DNA of 64,000 nucleotides from Poseidonibacter parvus (GCF_001956695.1 NZ_CP019070.1:1550001-1614000); one strand, 5' to 3'; numbered from the stretch's first letter, positions 43,051 through 52,239 are shown. Made by a program: numbers and translations. The notes: generated by a model from the letters alone, not told the origin.

Positions 43051-43551
43051 ATGAAGAAAAAAATATTAGATGCATTCTATGCATATGAAGAAAATGAAAA
43101 TAAAGAAGGTGTTAGAAATAATACTGCTGCAATATCTATTCCAATGACCATTATTTCAAATATGTTACATTCAAGAGGTAAACATATATATGAAGAATAT
43201 GATGTAACTCAAGCTGAAATTGATGTGCTGGTTGCTTTACATATATATAAAGAAGGTCTAACAGCTTCTGAAGTTTCAGAAAGACTTGTATTCTCTTCAG
43301 GTGGAATTAGTAAAGTTGTTACAAAGCTAGAGTTTAAAAAACTTATCTATAAAAAAGATTCTAAAGAAGATAAAAGAAGTTCACTCTTATATCTTGAAGA
43401 AAGAGGTAGAAGAATTGTAGTTGAATGTTTTCCTTTATTTCAAAAGAATGATGATTATTTTTATGATATTTTAAATGATACAGAAAAAGAAATTCTAGAA
43501 AAAGCTTTTAAGAAGATTCTATACTCAATTGCAGAAGAAAAAGAAAAGTAA
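43051..43551 (+). CDS. MarR-family regulator, probably leaderless mRNA
   Basis: A 166-aa winged-helix protein (VTQAEIDVLVALHIYKEGLTASEVSERLVFSSGGISKVVTKLEFK core, then DSKEDKRSSLLYLEERGR for the wing; residues about 55-120). It is divergent from the efflux operon and probably controls it through the palindromes between them. There is no ribosome site before ATG 43051, and an extended -10 sits exactly one promoter spacing away, which suggests a transcript starting at AUG. A later in-frame ATG (43144) has no site either. Confidence 0.88.
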   Translation: MKKKILDAFYAYEENENKEGVRNNTAAISIPMTIISNMLHSRGKHIYEEYDVTQAEIDVLVALHIYKEGLTASEVSERLVFSSGGISKVVTKLEFKKLIYKKDSKEDKRSSLLYLEERGRRIVVECFPLFQKNDDYFYDILNDTEKEILEKAFKKILYSIAEEKEK

Positions 43552-43554
43552 AAT

Positions 43555-43586
43555 ATATGTATTATGGATTACTCCATAATACATAT
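43555..43586. terminator. bidirectional terminator between marR and the SLAC1-like gene
   Basis: ATATGTATTATGGA pairs exactly with TCCATAATACATAT around TTAC; the loop includes the stop codon of the minus-strand gene, and T-rich sequence follows. Confidence 0.75.
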
Positions 43587-44546
43587 TTCTTTTTTTCTCA
43601 TGTGTGCAATAGTTTCTTTAGCAACTAAAAATACAACTATAGTTGTAATAACCATAAGTGCATAAGATAAAATTGCATAAAATGAGAAAGCTGTTAATTC
43701 GTACATTAAGATAGTTGCAAGTGTTATTGCCGCCATTGGAAATGTAAATGCCCACCATGAAATAAAGAACTTAATATTAATATAGTTTTTATACATAGTA
43801 AAAACAAGAATAGTAAAAAACAGTCCTAAACTATATAAAATATGGGCAAAGAAGTCTAATTCTCCTGTTAATTTAATATATGATAAAAAACCTATTGCAG
43901 GTGGTGCTATTAAAATAAACAGTGTTGGCATAAACTTTGGTGCAAATTGTTTATGAAAGATAATTCTATTTAATATAATTGAAAAAAGTATAATCCAAAA
44001 GAATATACCAATTGAAAAATAAAAATATAATATAGAATCATCAATAAAACCTTTTCCTGCAATTGGAACAATTAAGTTACCAACAATTGGTATAAACCAT
44101 GCTGGATTTGAGTGTTGTATTTCAAGATTATTATTTATCCAAAATTTCATAGTATAAAAAGTCAATCCTATATGTATAATTGCTCCAACTATAAAGAATA
44201 TTTGTGATAAATCATCTAAACTGTGTCTATAAAGAATTGACAATATTAATATTGAAATTGAAATAGCAGCAAAAAAGTTGATTCTAATTGGGTGAGTTAT
44301 CTCAGTTTTAACTTCTTCTTTATATTTTAATAGTTTATAAAGATAGTTTCCTAAAATTAGAAAAAATATTATTGTTGATAATAAAGTAAATAAAATTCCA
44401 ACTATTGATGGAAAATATAAAACTTCACTTAATTTTTTAAATACTAATGACAATCCAGATAATCCCATTACAATAGCGAACATCATTACTGGAAAGAATT
44501 GTAATCTATTTGATGGTATTGATTTAATACTCTCATTATTTTTCAT
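43569..44546 (-). CDS. SLAC1/TehA-family anion transporter
   Basis: A 325-aa membrane protein with ten helices of the TDT/SLAC1 family. Marks are NPAWFIPIVGNLIVPIAG in the middle and PTLFILIAPPAIGFLSY and WWAFTFPMAA later. Members include TehA (tellurite or anion channel) and malate transporters. The neighbours give no substrate. Confidence 0.85.
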   Translation of the reverse strand: MKNNESIKSIPSNRLQFFPVMMFAIVMGLSGLSLVFKKLSEVLYFPSIVGILFTLLSTIIFFLILGNYLYKLLKYKEEVKTEITHPIRINFFAAISISILILSILYRHSLDDLSQIFFIVGAIIHIGLTFYTMKFWINNNLEIQHSNPAWFIPIVGNLIVPIAGKGFIDDSILYFYFSIGIFFWIILFSIILNRIIFHKQFAPKFMPTLFILIAPPAIGFLSYIKLTGELDFFAHILYSLGLFFTILVFTMYKNYINIKFFISWWAFTFPMAAITLATILMYELTAFSFYAILSYALMVITTIVVFLVAKETIAHMRKKEICIME

Positions 44547-44598
44547 TTCTTACATCCTATTTATAAATAATTTAATATAATTAAAAAAAAGGTTAAAA

Positions 44599-44811
44599 AT
44601 GGCAAAAAAGAAAGCTGTATTAGTAGATTTAAAAAAGATGAACCTCTCTTTTGAAGAGAAAGGTCAAACAATAAAACTAATAAATTTTAAAACTCAAACA
44701 CTAACTTTAGATACTGAAATCTTTGAAAATCAAGATTTTATAGCCAAAAGAACCATGGTATATGCTCATTTACCTAAAAAGTTAAAAGCACAATTAAACA
44801 GTTTTTTCTAA
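44599..44811 (+). CDS. small protein of unknown function
   Basis: A 70-aa basic soluble protein (MAKKKAVLVDLKKMNLSFEE...PKKLKAQLNSFF) with AAAAGG before ATG. It shows no recognised domain. The gene stands alone before the phosphoesterase-like gene, with 97 bp between them. Confidence 0.6.
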   Translation: MAKKKAVLVDLKKMNLSFEEKGQTIKLINFKTQTLTLDTEIFENQDFIAKRTMVYAHLPKKLKAQLNSFF

Positions 44812-44908
44812 TTATATTTATAATTATAACTTATTATTATTAAAATTAGTTTTAAGTTACATAAGTAAAAATTATAATAAAAAAGAATTAACAAAAAAAA
44901 GGAAATTA

Positions 44909-45652
44909 ATGAAAATAGCAATTTTATCTGACATAAAATCTAATGTTTACGCTTTAGAAGCAGTTTTAGATGATACTAAAAAAAATCATGTTGATGTATT
45001 ACTAAATCTTGGAGATTCTTTTTTCGGACCTATTGCTCCGAAAGAGACATACGATTTAATTAGAAAAAACGATTTCATCACTCTTTTAGGAGATGAAGAT
45101 AGACAAATTCTAGAAGCATCTTTAGCTCAACTTGAAATAAATGAAACACTAAAATTTGTTTATAATGATTTGAATGATGAAGTTTTATATTGGATTCAAG
45201 AGTTACCTTTTGAAAAACTAATAGGCGATGATTTTTATATGGTTCATGGAACATATCAAGATGATTCTTTATATATGTTAGAAGATGCATCAAGTGGAAG
45301 ATTAGAGCTTCATAATGATAAAAAAATATTAGAAATATTAGATGATATTAAATCAAAATTTATATTTTGTGGGAATTCTTGTACTCCAAGATGTGTAAAT
45401 TTAAGTTCAGGACAAGTTGTAATAAACCCAGGTTCAGTTGGGCTTCAAGCATGTACTAAAAACATTCCAAATAATCATACTATTGAAAATAATACACCAG
45501 AAGCTTCTTATGTAATTTTAACAATTGAAGATGATAAATATGATATTCAATTACGTAAAATTCCTTATGATACAGAAAAAGCAGCTTTAAAAGCTAGTCA
45601 AAATGGTAGAGATGATTGGGCTTATAGACTACGAACAGGAAAACTAAACTAA
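44909..45652 (+). CDS. calcineurin-fold protein with lost metal ligands
   Basis: A 247-aa member of the YfcE/MJ0936-like metallophosphoesterase fold. The motifs are recognisable but altered: DxH reads DIKSN (K10 for His), GDxxxxGP is kept with D36, GNHD reads GDED (D62, E63), HG is kept in MVHGTYQ, GHTH reads GNSC, and NPGSVG is kept. At least four of the usual ligands are replaced, so normal two-metal catalysis looks unlikely. Reading frame and ribosome site are intact, so it is selected for something else, such as binding or signalling. Confidence 0.75.
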   Translation: MKIAILSDIKSNVYALEAVLDDTKKNHVDVLLNLGDSFFGPIAPKETYDLIRKNDFITLLGDEDRQILEASLAQLEINETLKFVYNDLNDEVLYWIQELPFEKLIGDDFYMVHGTYQDDSLYMLEDASSGRLELHNDKKILEILDDIKSKFIFCGNSCTPRCVNLSSGQVVINPGSVGLQACTKNIPNNHTIENNTPEASYVILTIEDDKYDIQLRKIPYDTEKAALKASQNGRDDWAYRLRTGKLN

Positions 45653-45668
45653 GAGTTTTACTCCTAGT
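45646..45668. terminator. weak hairpin between convergent genes
   Basis: AACTAAGAGT and ACTCCTAGTT pair with one mismatch around TTT, at the end of the phosphoesterase-like gene and before the cobB stop. No clean T-run. Confidence 0.35.
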
Positions 45669-45695
45669 TACTTGCATAAAAGACCAACATTAATG

Positions 45696-46961
45696 CTAAA
45701 GATTAAAGTATATTTTTATCTTTGAAAAGTTGTTTCTAAACATTGTATGTAAGTAAGTTCCAAAAACTTTTTCTTTTTTAAAGGCAGCATAAATTTCATA
45801 TTCATTTTTCTTTTTGTATAAAGTATATTCACCTTTAACATCTGTAATAATCTTTGTATAATGAAAAGCGTGTCCTGTTATACCTAGATCATTGTCATAA
45901 TACCCTAACCTATTTGGTCTATTTGTTAGTTCAAAATCTAAAGATAAAAGATTTAACATCTCTTTATCATCAACTTTTCTACCAAGTAAAATAAGCCCAG
46001 CACATTCACCATAAACAGCTTTGGTTTTAGCATGATTTACAAGAGAATTTTTGAAGTTATTTGAATTTTTAAATTTATCGTATGCTTTTTGTGTTTCAAT
46101 ATAACCACCACAAATAAATACAATATCACAATCATTTGGAATTATCTCATCTTTAATACTATTTACAATTGTAACTTTTGAAAAATGCTCATTTAAAAAT
46201 TCTAAATTATCATGATAGAGAAATGCAAAGTTATCATCATTTACAACAGCTATATGTTTATTGTATTTTTCTATTTTCTCAAAAGGATAAATATCATTAG
46301 TTTCATAATTTGAAGAAGCTATATTTTCTAGTTTTTTTAAATCAATATTTGTCAATACTTCTTTTGATATTTCTTCTAATTTTTCTTTATCATTATCACC
46401 TAAATCTAGTCCTAAATGAATTGAATCTAAAGAGTCAAGTTTACTTTTTATCCAACCTAAAATCACAATATCATCAAAATCTTTTTCTACTTGTTTTCTT
46501 ATAAGTTCAAAATGCATTTGTGAAGATACATGATTAAAAACAACTGCCTTTACAGTATTTCCTTCTCGATACTCTTTTAAACCTTTTATTATTGCACTGA
46601 GGGTCGTATAAGAGCCACTTGCATCTAAAATTACTACTGTTGGTATATCTAGAAGTTTTGAAACATCATAAGCAGATGAGCCTTTATCCATGCCATCATA
46701 AAAGCCCATAACACCTTCTAATATAGAAATATTTTTATTAGAATATTTATTAAACATCCATTTAACTTGATTTTTATTCATAATACAAGTGTCAAGATTT
46801 ACACTTTTTGTATCACATACTTTTTCATGAAATAAAGGGTCAATAAAATCAGGACCAATTTTAAATGGTCTTACAGATTTTTTGTAATGATAAAGTAAAG
46901 CCGTTGTTAAAATGGTTTTACCTTGATTTGACGCAGTTGCACTAATACATAAAGCCTTGAT
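45696..46961 (-). CDS. cobB: cobyrinate a,c-diamide synthase, non-standard start codon
   Basis: An ATP- and glutamine-dependent enzyme that amidates cobyrinic acid. The P-loop (CISATASNQGKT), ALLYHY and PFKIGPDFIDP lie in the first 60 codons, which are open but contain no ATG, GTG or TTG. The best start is ATC at 46961, six bases after AAAAGG and just past the btuC stop; ATT at 46967 is the alternative. The first ATG (46781) would remove the P-loop. Later parts show ILEGVMGFYDG, the glutaminase Cys in YGECAGLILL and TGHAFHYT. The length from ATC is 421 aa, about normal. Role: corrinoid salvage, with the adjacent importer. Confidence 0.85.
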   Translation of the reverse strand: MKALCISATASNQGKTILTTALLYHYKKSVRPFKIGPDFIDPLFHEKVCDTKSVNLDTCIMNKNQVKWMFNKYSNKNISILEGVMGFYDGMDKGSSAYDVSKLLDIPTVVILDASGSYTTLSAIIKGLKEYREGNTVKAVVFNHVSSQMHFELIRKQVEKDFDDIVILGWIKSKLDSLDSIHLGLDLGDNDKEKLEEISKEVLTNIDLKKLENIASSNYETNDIYPFEKIEKYNKHIAVVNDDNFAFLYHDNLEFLNEHFSKVTIVNSIKDEIIPNDCDIVFICGGYIETQKAYDKFKNSNNFKNSLVNHAKTKAVYGECAGLILLGRKVDDKEMLNLLSLDFELTNRPNRLGYYDNDLGITGHAFHYTKIITDVKGEYTLYKKKNEYEIYAAFKKEKVFGTYLHTMFRNNFSKIKIYFNL

Positions 46962-46962
46962 A

Positions 46963-47922
46963 TTAATCCTTTTTATTTCTTTTTATTAATAGATATACAA
47001 AGAAAGGAGCACCAATAAATGCAGTCACTACTCCAATAGGCAAACTTGAAGCTGTATTTAAATTCCTAGCAATTAAATCAGACATTACTAAAAATATTCC
47101 TCCATAGAAAAATACTGGAAAAATTAACTGATCCGCACTTTTTTTATAAATAAGCTTTATAATATGTGGAACTACTAAACCAATAAAACCAATGGGACCA
47201 ACAAAGCTAATACTAACACCTACACAAATAGAAATAACTATAAGTAAAAGAAGATTTAACTTATGTACATTTAGACCTTTTAAAAATGCAGTATCATTTG
47301 AGATTAGAAGCAATTTTATCTTTGCTCTATTTACATAAATAGTAAAGTACATAATTGTAGCCATTACAAAAATCACAAAAGAACTTGTAAAACCAACTGT
47401 ATCTAAGCTTCCTAGTGTAAATCTTACTATTGAATAGTTTTGCTCTAAGTTACTCATATAAAATACTAACATCAATGCAGATGAATAAAAGTAAGATAAG
47501 GCAATACCAATTAAAAGTATTGAGTTTGTAGAAACTGCTATTGTGTTTTTATTGATGTTTTTTGAAATATAGTATAAAATTGTAATAGTGATAAGTGAAC
47601 CAAATGCAGATGATATAGATAAAATCATAGCAGGAAAGAAAACTATTGATATTGCAGTAAACAGTGTCGTACCACTTGCAATTCCTAAAGTATAAGGAGT
47701 TATAAGTGCATTTTTAAATATTATTTGAAATATCAAACCACTTAAAGCAAGTATTCCACCAACAAAAAAAGCTAGTAATACTCTAGAAACCCTAAGCTCC
47801 CAAAATACTTTATATGTAATAGTACTTGAATCAAATAGTTCCTTTAGATTTAAAGTGATTTCACCTAAGAAAGGAGAGATTATTAAAATAATTATAGAAA
47901 ATATATATAAACCTAGTTTCAT
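46963..47922 (-). CDS. btuC: corrinoid ABC permease, BtuC/FecCD type
   Basis: A 319-aa permease with about ten helices: GGILALSGLIFQIIFKNALITPYTLGIASG near the N-terminus and FVGPIGFIGLVVPHI in the coupling region are standard FecCD marks. It overlaps the ATPase gene by four bases. Its context between btuB/btuF and cobB gives the substrate as cobalamin or other corrinoids; the family also moves siderophores. Confidence 0.85.
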   Translation of the reverse strand: MKLGLYIFSIIILIISPFLGEITLNLKELFDSSTITYKVFWELRVSRVLLAFFVGGILALSGLIFQIIFKNALITPYTLGIASGTTLFTAISIVFFPAMILSISSAFGSLITITILYYISKNINKNTIAVSTNSILLIGIALSYFYSSALMLVFYMSNLEQNYSIVRFTLGSLDTVGFTSSFVIFVMATIMYFTIYVNRAKIKLLLISNDTAFLKGLNVHKLNLLLLIVISICVGVSISFVGPIGFIGLVVPHIIKLIYKKSADQLIFPVFFYGGIFLVMSDLIARNLNTASSLPIGVVTAFIGAPFFVYLLIKRNKKD

Positions 47923-48617
47923 AAGTTTACGACCAAATGTTCATTTATTTTTGTTATTGAATCATTATAAAACATTTTAAGATTTTCATTACAAAAAAAC
48001 TCATCATGCTTTCCAAAAAATTCTATTTTCCCATCTCTCATATATAAAACTTTAAATTTTAGAGCATAAGCTAAATCAAGATTATGAGTAATTATAATTT
48101 TTTGTTTTAGAAAATCTGAGTTAAAAATATCAAAAACCTCTTTTAATCTTGTAATATCTAAGTTTGCAGTCAATTCATCAAAAATAGTAATTTTGGCATT
48201 ATGTAAAATACTTGAACCTAAAAGAAGAAGTTGTTTTTCCCCTGAACTAAAAGCTTTACAATATTTATATTCAAGCTTTTTTAGATTTAAAATATCAATT
48301 AATTCATCTATTTTTTTATTATCAACTTGATCAATACATGCTAATTCAAAGAATTCTCGTAAAGTTATGTACTCATCAAATATTGATAGTTTTGGAGGAA
48401 TATAGTTTATATATTCTGCTCTTTTTTTGTCACTTAAATCACATAGATTTTCATCAAAAAGCTTCACATTATTGTTTTCAATTAGATTAGATAAAACTTT
48501 TGCAAGAGTTGACTTCCCTGCTCCATTTTCACCTAATATAAGAAGATTTTCATTCTCTTCTAAAGAAAAAGTAACATCATATAAGATATCACTATTGTAT
48601 TTATTTATTTCTAACAT
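47919..48617 (-). CDS. btuD: corrinoid ABC transporter ATPase, BtuD-like
   Basis: A 232-aa ATPase: Walker A GENGAGKST, signature FSSGEKQLLLL, Walker B ITIFDELTANLD and H-loop IITHNLDLA. The first 20 residues are short compared with other FecE proteins. It overlaps both neighbours. Confidence 0.87.
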   Translation of the reverse strand: MLEINKYNSDILYDVTFSLEENENLLILGENGAGKSTLAKVLSNLIENNNVKLFDENLCDLSDKKRAEYINYIPPKLSIFDEYITLREFFELACIDQVDNKKIDELIDILNLKKLEYKYCKAFSSGEKQLLLLGSSILHNAKITIFDELTANLDITRLKEVFDIFNSDFLKQKIIITHNLDLAYALKFKVLYMRDGKIEFFGKHDEFFCNENLKMFYNDSITKINEHLVVNL

Positions 48618-49428
48618 TTTCTAATATCTTTTTAAAATCATTTATAAAATAAACTACTCTTTGACTTGGTATTCCAGCATACAGTTTATCTACAATATAA
48701 ATATTTTTTTTAATTGCAGCATTTACAGGTAACTCTAACCAATTAGACATAAGTTCTTTTTGTTCTTCAATTTTTCCATCTAAAAAAGGAGATAAAAGAA
48801 CTATTATATCAGGATTCATATTGATAATTTTTTCACTATTTACAACTGGTTGATTTTTACTTGTTGAAAAAAATGCATTTTTATTATCTGAAGCTTTTAT
48901 AATATCTTCAAAATAAAGATGATTCCCTGTAATATAAATCTGATTGTTTAGATTTTTTTTAGGACCTATTACTATTAAAACTTTTTTGTTTGAAGTAATT
49001 CCTTTTAAAGAAAATAAAGAAGAGTTAATATTTGATATTAACTCATTTGCTTTTTCTTCTTTTTGGAAATACTCTCCTAAAGTTTTAATAGTTTTTTTAA
49101 TAGCATCAATAGTATCTGTTTTAAATACTAAAGTTTTTATATCTAAACTCTTTAAATTTCGTAATAGTTTTTCATCATAATTTTGAGCAATTACAACTGT
49201 AGGCTTTGCTTCTATAATTTTTTCTAAAGATATAGTTGCATATCCACCTACTTTCTTTACGTCTTTTGACTCAATTGGGAAATCACAATATTGAGTATTA
49301 GCTACTACACTATTTCCCATTCCAAGAGCATAAACTATTTCATTTATTGAAGGAGTCAAAGTTACTATTCTGATCTCCCCAAATAAATTTATACAAAAGA
49401 TAAAAAGAATAAATATAATTTTTTTCAT
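48601..49428 (-). CDS. btuF: corrinoid ABC binding protein, BtuF-like
   Basis: A 275-aa periplasmic protein with a signal peptide (MKKIIFILFIFCINLFG) and the class III binding fold: RIVTLTPSINEIVYALGMG, VGGYATISLEKIIEAKPTVV and PDIIVLLSPFLDG. It lies two bases after btuB. The TPSINEI and VGGY segments are typical of BtuF. Confidence 0.87.
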   Translation of the reverse strand: MKKIIFILFIFCINLFGEIRIVTLTPSINEIVYALGMGNSVVANTQYCDFPIESKDVKKVGGYATISLEKIIEAKPTVVIAQNYDEKLLRNLKSLDIKTLVFKTDTIDAIKKTIKTLGEYFQKEEKANELISNINSSLFSLKGITSNKKVLIVIGPKKNLNNQIYITGNHLYFEDIIKASDNKNAFFSTSKNQPVVNSEKIINMNPDIIVLLSPFLDGKIEEQKELMSNWLELPVNAAIKKNIYIVDKLYAGIPSQRVVYFINDFKKILENVRNK

Positions 49429-49429
49429 A

Positions 49430-51241
49430 TTAGAATGTAGCCTTTAAACCTACATAAGCACTTCTCTCTGCTGTTGCATAACCATCAACTGTTTGGTAGT
49501 ATTTATTAAATAAATTATCAACTTTTAAATATGTTGAAAAAGTTTTGTTGATTTCATAATTTATAACTGAATTCCAAACTGTATAATTTCCTGTTCTTGC
49601 ATCAACAGTATGTGTTCCATAAGAATATTCAACTCTATCTCCAACATATTCACTATTAATTCCAATGTGTAGTTTGTCTATACCATAATAATCAAAACTT
49701 ACTTTAAAAGTTTCAGTAGGAACTCTTTCAAGTTTATATTTTTCATTATCTTTTGCATAGTTTTTTGTATAATTTAAAGTTGTAAGAAGGTCTAATAATA
49801 TCTCTTTTTTATATTCAATTTCAAAACCTTTAATTGTTGATGTACCATCTAAATTAGCATATTCAAAAGTGCTCTTATCAAAAGTTTTCATATTTTTAAT
49901 TTTATTGTGGAAATATGTTAATTTAAGGCCATTAAATCCAAAAGTTACATCAGCACTTTTAGTTGTATCTGGTTGTAAATCATAACTTGAATTTGAATAC
50001 GGTCCAAATCTTTCATAAGGAGTTGGTACATTATAAGCTGTTCCTGCATTAGCCGATAAATAAATAGATTGGTTAAAGCTATATTTTAGACCTAATTTTC
50101 CTGTTAATTTGTTATCAAAAGCTGTATACTTGTCATATCTTAATGATTCTGTTACCACAAGATTATTAAACTTATTGCTATTAGTTAAAAATATACCTTT
50201 ATTGTTATATTTCTCATTTATGTCATCTTTATGCTCAAAATCTTTATAATCAAACCCAAATAATAAAAAAGAATCCGTATTATATTTTAAATTACTTTTA
50301 ATTCCATACTCATTAATATCTCCATTAAAAGATTTTGTATAGCCAGTTGGATAATTTCTTTTAAAGTCTGATCTTTTAAAACTTATATCAGTTGTAAAGT
50401 TTGAAGATATATTCTCTAAATTTACACTTGTAATTCTATTTTTAAATTCTGAATCACTACTTCCATTTGGATTATTATATGAATCTGCTTCATTGTCTGC
50501 ATTTATAAAGGTATGGGATAAAGCAATTTTATTTGAATCATTTAATTTATAATCCACTTTAGCAGATGTTGTTCTATTTATATAACCATCTTTTTCATAA
50601 CTATTAACATCAGTTCCTCTTGGCGCTTGAGCAGTAAAACCGTCAGTATCTAAAAATGAATGCGAAATTTTTGTAGATATTTTTTCATTCTTATAAGAAA
50701 TATTCGTAGATATCTTTTTTGTATTAAAGGAACCTGCTTCAAGATTAATATTTCCATGTAAACCACTCTTAATTGGATTACTAATAATATTGATAACTCC
50801 AGAAGTAGCATCAGCTCCCCAGATTCCTGATTGTGCACCTTTAATTACTTCAATTTGTTTTATATCCGATATTTGCAAATGCTGTATTTGTGCACCACTT
50901 GTTCCAGTTAGGTCATTAAGTCTAACACCATCTAATAGTAGTAGAACCCTATCAGAATCAAAGCCTCTAACTCTAATTGAAGTTGCTTTTCCTAATCCAC
51001 CATTACTAGTATATGAAATACCAGCAAGCGTATTTAAAGCTTCAGAAACTGTAGTAAAGTTTCTTTCTTCTAATTCTTCTTTTGTAATAACATCTATATT
51101 TGATGTAACATCTTTGATTGATTGGCTTGATTTTGTAGCACTTGTAACTGTGATTTCGTCTAATTGGGCAGTGTCATTTGCGTAGATATTTGTGGCTATT
51201 AGTAAGCTTAGCCCTAAGCTTGTAGATATTTTTTTATTCAT
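49430..51241 (-). CDS. btuB: TonB-dependent corrinoid receptor, BtuB-like
   Basis: A 603-aa outer-membrane receptor with a signal peptide, a TonB box (DEITVTSATKSSQS), a plug (VTSNIDVITKEELEER, IRVRGFDSDRVLLLLDGVRLN, IWGADATSGVINIISNP) and a 22-strand-type barrel ending in VGLKATF. The length matches BtuB (about 600), shorter than siderophore receptors. Its place ahead of btuF-btuD-btuC-cobB supports a corrinoid substrate. AGGAA precedes the start. The gene is intact, unlike the receptor at 26.9-30.2 kb. Confidence 0.87.
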   Translation of the reverse strand: MNKKISTSLGLSLLIATNIYANDTAQLDEITVTSATKSSQSIKDVTSNIDVITKEELEERNFTTVSEALNTLAGISYTSNGGLGKATSIRVRGFDSDRVLLLLDGVRLNDLTGTSGAQIQHLQISDIKQIEVIKGAQSGIWGADATSGVINIISNPIKSGLHGNINLEAGSFNTKKISTNISYKNEKISTKISHSFLDTDGFTAQAPRGTDVNSYEKDGYINRTTSAKVDYKLNDSNKIALSHTFINADNEADSYNNPNGSSDSEFKNRITSVNLENISSNFTTDISFKRSDFKRNYPTGYTKSFNGDINEYGIKSNLKYNTDSFLLFGFDYKDFEHKDDINEKYNNKGIFLTNSNKFNNLVVTESLRYDKYTAFDNKLTGKLGLKYSFNQSIYLSANAGTAYNVPTPYERFGPYSNSSYDLQPDTTKSADVTFGFNGLKLTYFHNKIKNMKTFDKSTFEYANLDGTSTIKGFEIEYKKEILLDLLTTLNYTKNYAKDNEKYKLERVPTETFKVSFDYYGIDKLHIGINSEYVGDRVEYSYGTHTVDARTGNYTVWNSVINYEINKTFSTYLKVDNLFNKYYQTVDGYATAERSAYVGLKATF

Positions 51242-51261
51242 TATTTATATTCCTGGTTTTT

Positions 51262-51447
51262 TTATATTTTATTTGTTGAATCTAAGTTTATGGGTTTTAA
51301 TTCTTTTGCTAGTAATATTTTTAATATTTTTGGCAAGAAGCTATCTAAAATTGCATCTATCATGCAGTTTAAAGATTGCATTTTTTTATCAACAGTAGCT
51401 GCTAATATTCCAAAAATTGTAAAATATTTTTTTGATTTACTAATCAT
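51262..51447 (-). CDS. 61-aa small protein leading the btu operon
   Basis: ATG 51447 has one of the strongest ribosome sites in the window (AAAGGAGG). The product is a 61-aa basic, largely helical peptide (MISKSKKYFTIFGILAATVD...ILLAKELKPINLD) with one cysteine and a central amphipathic stretch. The btuB start follows about 20 bases after its stop. No family is recognised. No cobalamin riboswitch is visible in this leader, so a translated leader is one possible control device. Confidence 0.6.
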   Translation of the reverse strand: MISKSKKYFTIFGILAATVDKKMQSLNCMIDAILDSFLPKILKILLAKELKPINLDSTNKI

Positions 51448-51507
51448 GTATCCTCCTTTAAAAAATTTTGTTTGTAATAATTATCGGGATTATATAGAAA
51501 AATAGAT

Positions 51508-51530
51508 AAAACTATTGAATTAATAGTTTT
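51508..51530 (-). terminator. hairpin after the UreH-like gene
   Basis: AAAACTATT and AATAGTTTT form a perfect 9-bp stem with a GAATT loop, overlapping the stop of the minus-strand gene; T-rich sequence follows on that strand. Confidence 0.6.
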
Positions 51531-52239
51531 AAATATGACAGCTTAGTATGCTTTTTGTTGGATCAATGATGTATTCATAACCTAAATAAGCTATATACAG
51601 TCCAAAAGCAATAACTAAAAAAGAAGCCATTTTAATAAATAAATCTCTTAAATTAGTTTGTTTAAAAAGTCCAATGAAAAAACCAAGAGAGAATAAAGCA
51701 GGAATAGTACTAAGTCCAAAAATAAACATTACAAAAGCACCCCAAAAAGCACTTCCTGTACTTGCAGCTGTTATTGCAAAAACATATACAAAACCACAAG
51801 GGAGTAGTCCATTTAGCATTCCAAGTAAGTAAAAACTCATCAATGAATCAGAACCAATTAGTGATTTGAAAGTACTTTGATAAAGTGGTGATTTTGAACA
51901 TGAATGCTCTAACATAGTAAGAAATTTAATTTTTCCCATTAAAGACAATCCAATTAAAACCATCATAGAACCAGTTGTAAGAAGTAAAATACCACTTGTT
52001 AAATTATCAAAAGTAACAACTCCACCAACAAGACCAAATAATGCTCCAAGAATTGTATAAGTTGTAACTCTTCCAAGTGAATAAAGTAAATGAACAGTAG
52101 TCTGCATTTTTTTAGACCATTCACTTTTAATTTTTGTACTTGAATATGCGATTACAATTCCACCACACATTCCAACACAGTGACCAAAAGAGCCTAAAAA
52201 AGCGATAGAAACAATAGTTAATATACTTATAGTTTCCAT
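51529..52239 (-). CDS. TauE/SafE (UreH-like) membrane protein
   Basis: A 236-aa membrane protein with six helices. The family marks are FGHCVGMCGGIVIAYS near the N-terminus and NGLLPCGFVYVFAI in the middle, with paired cysteines that suggest metal or thiol handling. Such proteins occur beside cytochrome oxidase copper-assembly genes. Here it overlaps the NosL-like gene, so a shared copper-related role is likely; sulfite export is a weaker option. Confidence 0.8.
   Translation of the reverse strand: METISILTIVSIAFLGSFGHCVGMCGGIVIAYSSTKIKSEWSKKMQTTVHLLYSLGRVTTYTILGALFGLVGGVVTFDNLTSGILLLTTGSMMVLIGLSLMGKIKFLTMLEHSCSKSPLYQSTFKSLIGSDSLMSFYLLGMLNGLLPCGFVYVFAITAASTGSAFWGAFVMFIFGLSTIPALFSLGFFIGLFKQTNLRDLFIKMASFLVIAFGLYIAYLGYEYIIDPTKSILSCHI

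Noticed and set aside
46696-46781. ATG 46781 as start of cobB
   Set aside because: It would remove the P-loop and the IGPDFIDP segment, which are encoded in frame just upstream, and it has no ribosome site.
51242-51528. Cobalamin riboswitch upstream of btuB
   Set aside because: No B12-box-like conserved words were found, and the space is filled by the 61-aa ORF and its ribosome site. A covariance search would settle it.
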